Below, piece by piece: positions 8,049 to 15,674 of a stretch of DNA of 16,943 bases. The notes under the pieces were generated by a model. It had not been told where the DNA came from, ran no database searches, and saw nothing but the letters and a program-made list of their open reading frames with translations. The position numbers and the translations under genes were made by a program. Position 1 is the stretch's first letter, and each line of letters begins with the position of its first letter. The stretch is from positions 1 through 16,943 of the forward strand of contig CATPAS010000034.1 of assembly GCA_955652075.1 (NCBI GenBank), given 5' to 3'. This stretch comes from an uncultured Gaiellaceae bacterium (GTDB taxonomy: Bacteria > Actinomycetota > Thermoleophilia > Gaiellales > Gaiellaceae).

Positions 8049-9105
8049 GCGTGCCTCGCAGCTCGTCGAGATCGGAGCCGAAGGACGCGGGCGGATCGAC
8101 GTACGCATTCGCAAACAGCAGCTCGACATCCGCCGGCGGCTCGGCCTCCGCTGCCTTGATGCCCTCGCGCATCGCATCCGCCGCCTCCGCCTGGATCGAC
8201 GCGGCGAGATCGTCGTGCATGATTCCCGCCCGCCGCAGGTAGCCCTCGAAGCGGCCGACGCACTCGCGCTTCCGTTCCTCCTCGACCCGCTCGAGGTCGA
8301 TGTACGCACTGGGATCGTCGGCGGTCGCGTGCGGCGCGACGCGATACGAGACCGCCTCGATCATCGTCGGGCCCTCCCCGTTGCGCGCACGCACAACTGC
8401 CTCCCGCGTCGCCTCGAAGCAGGCGAGCACGTCGGTGCCGTCGACACGCAGCCCCGGCATCCCGTAGCCGACCGCCTTGTCCGCAAGCGTCTGCGCCCGG
8501 GTCTGCGCCTCGACGGGTGTCGAGATCGCCCAGCCGTTGTTGCTGCAGAACAGAATGAGCGGTGCACCCGTGACCGCGGCGAAGTTGGCGCCTTCGTGAA
8601 ATGCCCCCTCGGACGTCGCGCCGTCGCCGAAGAACACGATCGCAGCAGCACGCTCGCCCTTGAGCTTCTTCCCCCACGCAAGACCGGCGGCATGCGGGAC
8701 GTGCGTGGCGATCGGGACGCAGATGGACGCGACGCGGTAGTCCTCGGGATTCCACCAGCCGGCGGGATGACCGCGCCACCACGACAGCGGGATCGCGGGC
8801 GGCATTCCGCGCAGCAATCCGATCGCCGACTCCCGGTATGAGGGAAAGATCCAGTCCTGGTCCTCGAGCGCGTGGAACGCACCCGCCTGCATCGCCTCAT
8901 GGTTCCAGAAGATGGCGTAGGTCCCGATCCGGCCCTGACTGTGGTAGACGACCGACCGTTCGTCGTACGTCCGCAGCTGAACCATGGAGCGGTAGACCTC
9001 GAGCAGTTCCTGCTCGCCGAGACCTTCGACTTGACGGTCACCGGCGCCATCCGCGTCGCCGATCACGCGCCGCAGGTCGCGCTCGGCCGGAAGAACCTGA
9101 GCCAT
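8041..9105 (-). CDS. bkdA: 2-oxoacid dehydrogenase E1 component, alpha subunit (branched-chain type likely)
   Basis: A 354-residue E1 alpha. The thiamine-diphosphate motif runs from [13 protein letters not shown] (160-172) to NNGWAIS (189-195). The phosphorylation-loop region reads [15 protein letters not shown] (254-268), and an early FPSYRES motif lies at 87-93. With E1 beta it decarboxylates a 2-oxoacid and reductively acylates the E2 lipoyl group. Short length and FPSYRE are typical of actinobacterial BkdA; a pyruvate-type E1 cannot be excluded. It starts 15 bases after the lipid-kinase stop at an ATG with no Shine-Dalgarno but a TACACT box 8 bases before it. It overlaps E1 beta by 8 bases. 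Confidence 0.9.
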   Translation of the reverse strand: MAQVLPAERDLRRVIGDADGAGDRQVEGLGEQELLEVYRSMVQLRTYDERSVVYHSQGRIGTYAIFWNHEAMQAGAFHALEDQDWIFPSYRESAIGLLRGMPPAIPLSWWRGHPAGWWNPEDYRVASICVPIATHVPHAAGLAWGKKLKGERAAAIVFFGDGATSEGAFHEGANFAAVTGAPLILFCSNNGWAISTPVEAQTRAQTLADKAVGYGMPGLRVDGTDVLACFEATREAVVRARNGEGPTMIEAVSYRVAPHATADDPSAYIDLERVEEERKRECVGRFEGYLRRAGIMHDDLAASIQAEAADAMREGIKAAEAEPPADVELLFANAYVDPPASFGSDLDELRGTLG

Positions 9106-9113
9106 CGGGCCGA

Positions 9114-9119
9114 AGTGTA
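9114..9119 (-). promoter_or_regulatory. Putative -10 box (TACACT) before E1 alpha
   Basis: TACACT lies 8 bases before the ATG at 9105, in the gap after the lipid-kinase stop. It is the same hexamer as before the gene starting at 4108. No ribosome site is present, fitting a leaderless start. Confidence 0.35.
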
Positions 9120-9120
9120 T

Positions 9121-10008
9121 TTAGACGAGCACCGTGACCGAGCCGCGCTCGGCCTCGAAGACCGCCTCCGTCACGTCTCCGAGATCCTCGCCGTCCGCGT
9201 GCAGCGGCAGAGGGCGATCGCTGCGCACCGCGATCCGGTCGAGGTCGTGCCCGCGCAAAGCGTTGCGCGCGGGCCGCCCGGTCGCAAGGGCGAGCAGAAG
9301 GGGCGGCACCGTCCTCGGCGTCAGCGAGACCGGAGCGAGGAAGTCCAGCCCGCTCTCAAACGCCGCCTCAGGGCTGGCCTTGATCGCGACTGTCTTGAGG
9401 AAGCTGTAGGGGTTGACGTTGGCGACGAGCACGAAGGCTGCTCGTCCATAGCCCTCGACGTCGAGCACCGGTTCGAGCCGGCCACGGCGCTCGAGCAGCA
9501 TCCGCGCGAACGCCCCGAGGAACGCGAGGTCGCCGGGTCGTTCGCCGTCCGGCGAACGCCCGCGCTCGTCGATCCGCCGCACAGCCTCGGCATCGATCCC
9601 GATCCCCGCCCCGAACCCGAAGCGCCGACCGTTGACGCGCCCGGTCGAGATCGTCCGCGTTCTGTTTTCGCGGAGCGCGTCGGCCAGCCGCTCCGCCGCT
9701 CCAGCCGCATCGCGCGGCAGCCCCAGCGCTCGCGGCAGCACGCTCGTCCCGCCGCCCGGCACGAAGCCGAGCGGCTGATCGCTCCGCTCCACACCGTTCA
9801 GCACCTCGTTGAAGCCGCCGTCTCCCGAGAAGACGATCAGCGCATCGGCGTCGCCTGCCTCCCGTGCAAGCTCGACCGCATGCCGCGGGTGCTCCGTTCG
9901 CACCGTGCGCAGGTACGCCGAGCCCATCAGTGCCCGCTCGACGGTCGAAATGCCCTCCTCTGTGACTCGGGTGGCGAATGGGTTGACGATCAGGACCGCA
10001 CGCTTCAT
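9121..10008 (-). CDS. Diacylglycerol kinase family lipid kinase
   Basis: A 295-residue protein with the full DAGK/YegS pattern: N-terminal strand VLIVNPFA (5-12), nucleotide-binding FSGDGGFNEVLNG (60-72), GFVPGGGTSVLPRALGLP (81-98), the GAGIGIDAEAV core, and the late LHADGEDLG motif that places the metal-binding and catalytic acidic residues. This family phosphorylates diacylglycerol, ceramide or related lipids with ATP; substrate cannot be assigned from sequence. The ATG at 10008 is the natural start because the VNP strand begins at residue 8. It lies 59 bases after the TetR stop on the same strand, so the two may be co-transcribed. Confidence 0.9.
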   Translation of the reverse strand: MKRAVLIVNPFATRVTEEGISTVERALMGSAYLRTVRTEHPRHAVELAREAGDADALIVFSGDGGFNEVLNGVERSDQPLGFVPGGGTSVLPRALGLPRDAAGAAERLADALRENRTRTISTGRVNGRRFGFGAGIGIDAEAVRRIDERGRSPDGERPGDLAFLGAFARMLLERRGRLEPVLDVEGYGRAAFVLVANVNPYSFLKTVAIKASPEAAFESGLDFLAPVSLTPRTVPPLLLALATGRPARNALRGHDLDRIAVRSDRPLPLHADGEDLGDVTEAVFEAERGSVTVLV

Positions 10009-10067
10009 CGTGCCGCGAGCATGTCACGCCTGATCCCGCTGGGAATGAACGCTCTCGTGCTGATGGC

Positions 10068-10643
10068 TCACGCCGGAGTGGCGTAGCCACGCATGCCGTC
10101 GAGCATGAACGCGAAGAAGCGATCCGCGAGCTCGTCGGTGTCGGCGCCCGGCCGCAGCCACGTGTACGCCCAGTTCGCAGCGGAGAGCGCGAGCAGCGTC
10201 GCCGTGCCGTCGTCGAGATCGGTGCGCAGCCCCCCGAGCTCGCGCCCCTCGCGGAAGAGTGCGCGGAAGCGGTCCTCGTAGCGCCGGCGTTCGGCGAGGA
10301 ACTCGTCGCGGCGTTCGCCCTCGAGGTAGCGCCACTCGCGGATGAACACCGTCGCGATCTCGAGCTGCTCGGAGATCACGCGCAGATGCGCGCGGAGCGC
10401 AAGCCGGATCTTCTCGGTCGCCGGCACCTCCTCCGGCACCGTGTCGAGCCCTGCATGGAACGCCGCCGCGCCGTCGCGGGCCACCTCCCAGAGGAGGTCG
10501 GCCTTGGAATCGATGTGGGCGTAGAGCGAGCCCTTCTGGACGCCCATCGCCTCCGCGAGGTCGCCGATGGAGGTGCCGTGGTAGCCCTTCTCGGCGAAGA
10601 GCCGGGCCGCCTGGCGGGTTAGCTCCGACTTCCGGGTGGACAT
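10068..10643 (-). CDS. TetR-family repressor, probable PaaR-type regulator of paaABCD
   Basis: A 191-residue TetR regulator. The N-terminal helix-turn-helix covers about residues 8-50, with LFAEKGYHGTSIGDLAEAMG, VQKGSLYAHIDSKADLL and typical spacing. The rest is a helical ligand-binding domain whose start (ATEKIRLALRAHLRVI) resembles acyl-CoA-responsive TetR members. It is divergent from paaA across 38 bases that contain a perfect palindrome overlapping its own probable -10 box. That supports control of both itself and paaABCD, with a CoA thioester such as phenylacetyl-CoA as the likely inducer (known for PaaR; inferred here). A link to the lipid kinase downstream is possible. Confidence 0.9.
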   Translation of the reverse strand: MSTRKSELTRQAARLFAEKGYHGTSIGDLAEAMGVQKGSLYAHIDSKADLLWEVARDGAAAFHAGLDTVPEEVPATEKIRLALRAHLRVISEQLEIATVFIREWRYLEGERRDEFLAERRRYEDRFRALFREGRELGGLRTDLDDGTATLLALSAANWAYTWLRPGADTDELADRFFAFMLDGMRGYATPA

Positions 10644-10653
10644 GCTTCAATAG

Positions 10654-10659
10654 ACCCTA
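10654..10659 (-). promoter_or_regulatory. Putative -10 box (TAGGGT) of the TetR gene
   Basis: TAGGGT lies 10 bases before the ATG at 10643 and overlaps the left arm of the operator palindrome, so repressor binding would block it. No Shine-Dalgarno precedes the ATG. Confidence 0.35.
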
Positions 10660-10671
10660 ACGATCGTTAGG
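10656..10671. promoter_or_regulatory. Operator palindrome matching the PaaR consensus
   Basis: CCTAACGATCGTTAGG is a perfect 16-bp inverted repeat centred between the divergent TetR and paaA genes. Its inner 14 bases fit CNAACGNNCGTTNG, the consensus reported for PaaR of Thermus thermophilus (recalled from literature). It lies 11 bases before the paaA start codon, so a bound repressor would also block paaA transcription. Confidence 0.8.
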
Positions 10672-10681
10672 TAGGGAGGCC

Positions 10682-11575
10682 ATGAACGACCAAGAGTTCC
10701 TCGAGTACGTCCAGTCCGGCGGCCAGGTTGAAGCGACCGATGAGCTGCCTGACGACTACCGGGCGAAGCTCATCAAGTTCATCGAGATGCACGGCAACTC
10801 GGAGCTGATGGGCGTCCTCCCGGAGCGCGAGTGGATCCTCCGAGCGCCGACGCTCCAACGAAAGCTCGCGCTGACCGCCAAGGTGCAGGACGAGGTCGGC
10901 CACTCGCAGCTGATCTACCGAGTCGTCGAGGACCTCGGCAAGCCGCGGGAGCAGTGCCTGGACGACCTCATCTCTGGCAAGTCGAAGTTCCACAACGTCT
11001 TCCACTACCCGACGAAGACGTGGGGCGACGTCGGCGTGATCGCCTGGCTTGTGGACGCGGCCGCGATCATCTCGCAGAAGGCGCTGCTCAAATGCTCGTA
11101 CGCGCCGTACGCGCGGATCATGAAGAAGATCTGCTGGGAGGAGTCGTTCCACATTCTCCACGGCCGAGACGTGATCCTGACGCTGATGAACGGCACCGGC
11201 GATCAGCGCGAGCTCGTCCAGGAAGCGGTGACCCGCTGGTGGGGGCCGCTGATGCAGTTTCACGGCAACCCGATCGCCAAGGAAGAGGACCCGATGTACG
11301 TCTGGCGGATCAAGTCGCAGGGAAACGAAGAGGCACGCCAACAGTTTCTCGACGGGTATGTCCCGCAGATCTGGGAGCTCGGGCTCACGGTTCCCGATCC
11401 GAAGCTGCGCAAGTCGGGCGACGGAGTCTGGGAGTACAGCGAGCCCGACTGGGACGAGCTGCGCCACGTCGTCACCGGCCACGGCCCTAAGACCGAGGAG
11501 CGACTCGACTTCAGGCGGATGGCGCGCGAGAACTCGGCGTGGGTGCGTCAGGCCCTGCTCGCCGACGCAGCTTGA
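10682..11575 (+). CDS. paaA: 1,2-phenylacetyl-CoA epoxidase, catalytic subunit A
   Basis: A 297-residue PaaA with the carboxylate-bridged diiron signature: KVQDEVGHSQLIYR (67-80) and ICWEESFHILHGRD (150-163) supply the Glu/His ligands. The long middle (FHNVFHYPTKTWGDVGVIAWLVDAAA) and WWGPLMQFHGNP are typical of the family. The enzyme adds one oxygen atom to the aromatic ring of phenylacetyl-CoA, giving the ring-1,2-epoxide, the committed step of aerobic phenylacetate breakdown. A purine-rich site (AGGTAGGGAGG) directly precedes the ATG. It is the first gene of paaABCD; its stop overlaps the paaB start as TTGA. Confidence 0.95.
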   Translation: MNDQEFLEYVQSGGQVEATDELPDDYRAKLIKFIEMHGNSELMGVLPEREWILRAPTLQRKLALTAKVQDEVGHSQLIYRVVEDLGKPREQCLDDLISGKSKFHNVFHYPTKTWGDVGVIAWLVDAAAIISQKALLKCSYAPYARIMKKICWEESFHILHGRDVILTLMNGTGDQRELVQEAVTRWWGPLMQFHGNPIAKEEDPMYVWRIKSQGNEEARQQFLDGYVPQIWELGLTVPDPKLRKSGDGVWEYSEPDWDELRHVVTGHGPKTEERLDFRRMARENSAWVRQALLADAA

Positions 11576-11862
11576 TCTACGAAGTGTTTCGCCAGGAGCG
11601 CAAGGGGCAGCCGCTCCAGCACGCCGGCTCGGTTGAAGCCGCGAACGACCACTTCGCAGATGTCTACGCACGCGAGCAGTACGGCCGGCGCGGCGAGTCC
11701 ACGGCGCTCTGGGTCGTGCCGCGCAGCGCGGTGATCGAGATCGACGACTTCGTCGACGAGCTCAACCGCAATTACCACCGTGTCGACGGGTATCCGCTCA
11801 AGGAGAAGCTCAAGGAGGCGCGTGAACGAGCTGGAACAGAAGCTGATCCTGGAGATCGCTGA
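11572..11862 (+). CDS. paaB: 1,2-phenylacetyl-CoA epoxidase, subunit B
   Basis: From the TTG at 11572 the protein is 96 residues, the normal PaaB size, starting IYEVFRQERKG. The family pattern GSVEAANDHFADVYAREQYGRRGE and LWVVPRSAVIEID is clear. PaaB is the small subunit needed for assembly and activity of the PaaA-PaaC core. The TTG overlaps the paaA TGA. A GTG at 11539 in the same frame would add residues translated from inside paaA and is rejected. It overlaps paaC by 41 bases. Confidence 0.92.
   Translation: MIYEVFRQERKGQPLQHAGSVEAANDHFADVYAREQYGRRGESTALWVVPRSAVIEIDDFVDELNRNYHRVDGYPLKEKLKEARERAGTEADPGDR
11812..11818 (+). promoter_or_regulatory. Ribosome binding site of paaC inside paaB
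   Basis: AAGGAGG lies 3 bases before the GTG at 11822, within the 3' part of paaB. It decides the paaC start over an upstream ATG at 11780 in the same frame. Confidence 0.6.
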
Positions 11863-12415
11863 CGACGAGCTGGTCCTCGGCTGGCGCGACTCCGAGTGGA
11901 CCGGGATCGCGCCAATGCTGGAGGAGGACGTCGCCTTCTCGTCGATCGCGCAGAACGAGATCGGTCACGCGCGCGCTCTCTATGAGCTCGTCGCGCGCGA
12001 GCTCGGCACGACCGCGGACGAGCTGGCATTCGATCGCTCGCCGGACGAGTATCGCTGCGCGCCGATCGTCGAGCTGCGGCTGCTGGACTGGGCGCAGACG
12101 ATCGCCCGTCACTACCTGTACGAGGAAGCGGACGCGATCAGGCTCGAGCGGCTGAAACGATCCGACGATCCCGAGATCGCCGGCCTCGCCGCGAAGATCG
12201 ACCGCGAAGAGGCGTACCACCGCATCCATGCGCAGATGTGGTTCGACCGGCTTCAGGGCGAGCCCCGCTTCGCCGCCGCACTCGCCGAACTGCGTCCTCA
12301 GGCAGCCGTCCTGCTCGACTCGGAGCTCCGCGGCGCGCACACGCCCGAGCTGCCCGAGCTGTGGAACGAGATGACGATGGTGCGACGCTCGCAACCAGCG
12401 GGGACAAAGTGGTAA
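11822..12415 (+). CDS. paaC: 1,2-phenylacetyl-CoA epoxidase, subunit C (short form)
   Basis: From the GTG at 11822 the protein is 197 residues, starting NELEQKLILEIADDELVLGWRDSEW. It shows the ferritin-like pattern of PaaC: EEDVAFSSIAQNEIGHARALYE (34-55) and DREEAYHRIHAQMWFDRL later, with the family C-terminus GAHTPELPELWNEM and a terminal TKW. PaaC is the structural partner of PaaA. Well-known PaaC proteins are about 250 residues, so this one is shorter, mainly in the middle and late helices, with both ends intact. The start follows an AAGGAGG site. The stop overlaps the paaD start by 7 bases. Confidence 0.92.
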   Translation: MNELEQKLILEIADDELVLGWRDSEWTGIAPMLEEDVAFSSIAQNEIGHARALYELVARELGTTADELAFDRSPDEYRCAPIVELRLLDWAQTIARHYLYEEADAIRLERLKRSDDPEIAGLAAKIDREEAYHRIHAQMWFDRLQGEPRFAAALAELRPQAAVLLDSELRGAHTPELPELWNEMTMVRRSQPAGTKW

Positions 12416-12894
12416 CCGCCGAGCAGGTCTGGGACGTCCTCTCCGAGATCCCTGATCCGGAGATCCCGGTCATCTCGCTCGTCGAGCTCGGCGTCGTGCG
12501 GGACGTGCGCGTCGAGGACGGGCAGGTTCGCGTCGACTTCACGCCGACGTTCCTCGGCTGTCCGGCGCTCGAGGTCATGCGCGACGCGATGGCGGAACAG
12601 ATTCGCGCGCTGGGCGCCGAGCCCGAGATCAACGTCTGTCTCGACGACTCGTGGTCGACCGACCGCATCACGCCAGAGGGACGCGAGAAGCTGCGCGCCT
12701 CCGGCTTCGCCCCGCCGGCCCCGCGCGAAGCAACTGCGCCGACCCTCGTCAAGCTGCAGAGCAACGCGCATCGCTGCCCGTACTGCGGGTCGACGGACAC
12801 GCGGCTCGAGAACATCTTCGGGCCGACCCCCTGCAGGTCGCTGCGTCATTGCGCGACGTGCAGGCAGCCGTTCGAACAGTTCAAGACGATCTAG
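12409..12894 (+). CDS. paaD: Phenylacetate-CoA oxygenase subunit D (MIP18-like, zinc-binding C-terminus)
   Basis: From the GTG at 12409 the protein is 161 residues. The N-terminal DUF59/MIP18 domain has WDVLSEIPDPEIPVISLVELGVV (8-30) and FTPTFLGCPALEVMRDAM (44-61) with its conserved Cys51. The C-terminal part carries cysteine pairs CPYC (123-126) and CATC (148-151) plus Cys142, then the QPFEQFKTI end typical of PaaD. PaaD is thought to help iron-sulfur or metal maturation of the epoxidase system rather than catalyse. The start overlaps the end of paaC. The next gene is convergent, so paaE is not here. Confidence 0.92.
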   Translation: MVTAEQVWDVLSEIPDPEIPVISLVELGVVRDVRVEDGQVRVDFTPTFLGCPALEVMRDAMAEQIRALGAEPEINVCLDDSWSTDRITPEGREKLRASGFAPPAPREATAPTLVKLQSNAHRCPYCGSTDTRLENIFGPTPCRSLRHCATCRQPFEQFKTI

Positions 12895-12895
12895 G
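12879..12895 (+). repeat. 17-bp exact repeat, copy 1 (paaD 3' end)
   Basis: GTTCAAGACGATCTAGG covers the last codons and stop of paaD. The same 17 bases occur at 15675-15691. Confidence 0.7.
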
Positions 12896-12915
12896 CATCG
12901 AGCGGAGGACGATCA

Positions 12916-14226
12916 CTAAAAGCCGAGGACCGTGACGGCAAGGAGAAGCAGCGAAAGGGTTGACGTCGCGATGACGGTCGCACCCGCCAGAACATTGAAC
13001 GTGCGGCCGTTCGCGTACTCGCCCATCAGCTCGCGGTTCGACGCAAGTCGCCAAACGAAGAAGAGCGTGATCGGTAGCAGCACGCCGTTGACGACCTGGA
13101 CGCCGACGAGAAGCTTGATCACCGGCACGCCCGGGATGATCGCCACGAGCGTGCCGATCGCGATCAGCGTTGTGATCACGCCGACGAAGACGGGCGCCTC
13201 GCGTGGACGTTGGGAGATTCCCTTCTCGAAGCCGAACGTCTCGGCGATGACGTAGGCGGCGGTCACCGGCAGTATCGCCGCAGCGAGGAGGCTGGCGCCC
13301 AGTAGGCCCTCCGCAAAGAGCGCCTCGGCGAATCTGCCGGCAAAGGGCTTCAGGGCGCGCGCGGCGTCGGCGGCGTTGTTGACGGTGTGATCGCCGTGGA
13401 CGAACAACGTCGCCCCGGTCGCGATGATGATGAACATCGCAACCAGGTTGGCGAAGATCGAACCCGAGACAACCTCCGCCCGCGCGGCCCTCAAATCTTC
13501 CGGGCCTAGCCCCTTCTCGACGACGGCCGACTGCACGTACAGCTGCATGAAGGGCGTGATCGTGGTCCCTGCCGTCGCGATGAAGAGGAACAGATAGGTC
13601 GAGTTCAGCTGGATGTGCGGGACGACGATCGCCTTGCCGACCACGCCCCAGTGCGGGCGGGCGAGGATCGCCGCGATCGGATAGGCGAAGAAGGGGATCG
13701 TCATCAGCACGAAGACGCGCTCGGCGACCTTGTACGAGCCGCGGACAAGCAACAGCCAGACCACCAGCGCCGCGATCGGCACCGAGACCTGGAACGGAAT
13801 CCCGGCCAGGTTGAGCGCGGCGCCGATGCCGACGAACTCGCTGATGCAGATCCCGAGGTTCGCGAGCAGCACCGAGACGGTCGCGAACAGCGACCAGCGG
13901 ATGCCGTACTGCTCGCGGATCAGCTCGGCGAGGCCCTTCCCCGTCACGGCCCCCATCCGCGCGGCCATCTCCTGGACCACGATCAGGCTGACCGTGATCA
14001 CGACCATCATCCAGAGCAGGTCGTAGCCGTACTTCGCGCCGACCGAGGCGTAGGTCGCGATCCCGCCGGCGTCGTTGCCGGCGTTGGCGGCGATCAGGCC
14101 GGGGCCGAGAACCGCGAAGAGACCAAGGAGGCGAGCTGCGAGCCGGCTACGCGGGCGCAGCCGCGGACGCCGGGCGAGCATCCGCTCGCGGACCAGCGCG
14201 ATGACAGCGGGTACTCGCACCGCCAT
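12916..14226 (-). CDS. NRAMP-like divalent metal transporter with altered metal-site motif
   Basis: A 436-residue, roughly 11-segment membrane protein aligning to NRAMP transporters. Helix 1 reads LGPGLIAANAGNDAGGIAT (40-58), where DPGN is changed to DAGG (52-55). Helix 6 reads ATAGTTITPFMQLYVQS (217-233), where the usual metal-binding Met before the Pro-His is a Thr (224). A basic, cytoplasmic N-terminus precedes helix 1. Canonical members import Mn2+/Fe2+ with protons. Loss of Pro and Asn in helix 1 and Met in helix 6 points to a different selectivity, possibly Mg2+ (inference). It lies 79 bases after an MgtE_N/CBS protein gene on the same strand. It converges on paaD with 21 bases between stops. 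Confidence 0.85.
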   Translation of the reverse strand: MAVRVPAVIALVRERMLARRPRLRPRSRLAARLLGLFAVLGPGLIAANAGNDAGGIATYASVGAKYGYDLLWMMVVITVSLIVVQEMAARMGAVTGKGLAELIREQYGIRWSLFATVSVLLANLGICISEFVGIGAALNLAGIPFQVSVPIAALVVWLLLVRGSYKVAERVFVLMTIPFFAYPIAAILARPHWGVVGKAIVVPHIQLNSTYLFLFIATAGTTITPFMQLYVQSAVVEKGLGPEDLRAARAEVVSGSIFANLVAMFIIIATGATLFVHGDHTVNNAADAARALKPFAGRFAEALFAEGLLGASLLAAAILPVTAAYVIAETFGFEKGISQRPREAPVFVGVITTLIAIGTLVAIIPGVPVIKLLVGVQVVNGVLLPITLFFVWRLASNRELMGEYANGRTFNVLAGATVIATSTLSLLLLAVTVLGF

Positions 14227-14305
14227 CGAGATCCGGATGGAGCGCCATCGTCATCGCCGCTGAGTCTAGGAGCGAGCGCCCGCTGCTGCGCCGAGAGCCG
14301 TCGCA

Positions 14306-15577
14306 CTAGTCCTCGCCCAAGACCCCGAACCGGCGCTGCCAACCCTTCGGTAGCACGAGCTCGAGCACGTCGTCGACCGTGATCACACCGAGCACCCGAT
14401 CCTCGGTGTCGACGACGGGAACGACGATCAGGTCGAAGTCGGTCATCAGCCGCGCGATCTCCTCGAGACCGGCCTCCGGCCGCACCCGCTGAGGAACGCC
14501 GGCGACCTCACCGACCCGCAGCTGGGGGTCGGCGCGCAGGAGGTCGACGAGCGCGATCGCGCCGATGAGGCGTTTGCGCGCGTTCATCACATATATCCAC
14601 GAGAGTGCCTCCGCAGAGCTGCGGGAAATGCGTACCCGCTCTAGAACGTCTGCCTGGGTCGCCTGCGAATAGACGCAGACGAAGTCGGGGCTCATCAGCC
14701 CACCCGCTGTTGCCGGGTCGTAGCCGAGCAGCGCCCTCACGCGACGGCGCTGGGCGTCCGGAAGCAACTCGACTACCTGCTCGCGTCGCTCCTCCGGCAG
14801 CTCCGCGACCAGGTCGGCGGCATCGTCGGATTCCATCCGCCCGAGCACTTGGGCGACCTCCTCATCGGAGCGTTCCTCCATGAACTCGAGCTGGTGGTGC
14901 GACTCGAGCTCCTCGAAGACGTCGGCCTCGAGCTCGGGATCTTCGCCCACCGCCTTGATGATCTCCTCGCCCTCGCGGTGAGAGGCCGCCTCGACCAGAT
15001 CCGCCAGCTGCGCCGGATGCAAGCGCGCGAGCTTCGGATGCGGCACCCGCAATCGCAGGCTCGGAACGTGACCCGTGAACGGCTCGACCGACGCCCAATC
15101 GAGAAATTCGCTCGTGCCGACGCTCTGGGCGAGAGTCCGCGGCACAAGCCGGCGCAGCAGGCCCCGCAGGCCGATATCGACACCGACTACCCGGTACCAG
15201 CCGCCGAGCCGGGCGATCTCGATGTCGTTCGAGCGAACAAGACGCGCCCCGTCGACGTTGATCAGCTGCCGATCGAGCACGTCCTTCTTCAAGAGCACCT
15301 CCTGCGGCCGTCGCCTGAACGGCTGCAGATCGAGCCGAACGGAGCGCAGCGCGACGCTTCCGTGCGCGATCTCCTCCACCTCGTCCGCCGGCACGAACAC
15401 CTGCCGACCCGCCACGGTGGCGAGCACACCCGTGACGGGCGGGTACTCGTCCTCGCCGAGCCGCACGATCAGATCGTCGACCCGCCCGACCTTGCCGCCC
15501 GAGCGGTCGCGTAACTCACCCCCGGCAACGAGCGACAGATGCAGGACACGGGCCGGTGAGGCAAGCGACGTTTCCAC
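14306..15577 (-). CDS. Soluble PRC-barrel / MgtE_N / CBS-pair protein (MgtE-like sensor without a channel)
   Basis: A 423-residue soluble protein. Residues 10-85 and about 92-160 look like PRC-barrel units (GGKVGRVDDLIVRLG; VLDRQLINVDGARLVRSNDIE). About 180-285 is an MgtE_N superhelical domain (HPAQLADLVEAASH, LGRMESDDAADLVAELPEE). The hallmark TAGGLMSPDFV (290-300) joins it to two CBS domains (about 295-350 and 355-412). This is the Mg2+-sensing cytosolic part of MgtE without its membrane channel. It probably senses Mg2+ or nucleotides and regulates the NRAMP-like transporter encoded next (inference from adjacency). The GTG at 15577 has no ribosome site but a TATCGT box 6 bases before it. 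Confidence 0.88.
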   Translation of the reverse strand: METSLASPARVLHLSLVAGGELRDRSGGKVGRVDDLIVRLGEDEYPPVTGVLATVAGRQVFVPADEVEEIAHGSVALRSVRLDLQPFRRRPQEVLLKKDVLDRQLINVDGARLVRSNDIEIARLGGWYRVVGVDIGLRGLLRRLVPRTLAQSVGTSEFLDWASVEPFTGHVPSLRLRVPHPKLARLHPAQLADLVEAASHREGEEIIKAVGEDPELEADVFEELESHHQLEFMEERSDEEVAQVLGRMESDDAADLVAELPEERREQVVELLPDAQRRRVRALLGYDPATAGGLMSPDFVCVYSQATQADVLERVRISRSSAEALSWIYVMNARKRLIGAIALVDLLRADPQLRVGEVAGVPQRVRPEAGLEEIARLMTDFDLIVVPVVDTEDRVLGVITVDDVLELVLPKGWQRRFGVLGED

Positions 15578-15583
15578 ACCAGA

Positions 15584-15589
15584 ACGATA
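15584..15589 (-). promoter_or_regulatory. Putative -10 box (TATCGT) before the MgtE-like gene
   Basis: TATCGT lies 6 bases before the GTG at 15577, without a Shine-Dalgarno between, fitting a leaderless start of the sensor-transporter transcript. Confidence 0.35.
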
Positions 15590-15674
15590 GGCCGCGCGCG
15601 CTCACTGCGGCGGGGGAAGCAGACGGAAGCGACCCCGAGAGGCCGCCTCCGTCGGTAACCGCCTGCTACCGGTC

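Noticed and set aside
13615..14382. Plus-strand frame opposite the NRAMP-like gene.
   Set aside because: Asp/Arg/His-rich low-complexity translation, antisense to a clear membrane protein.
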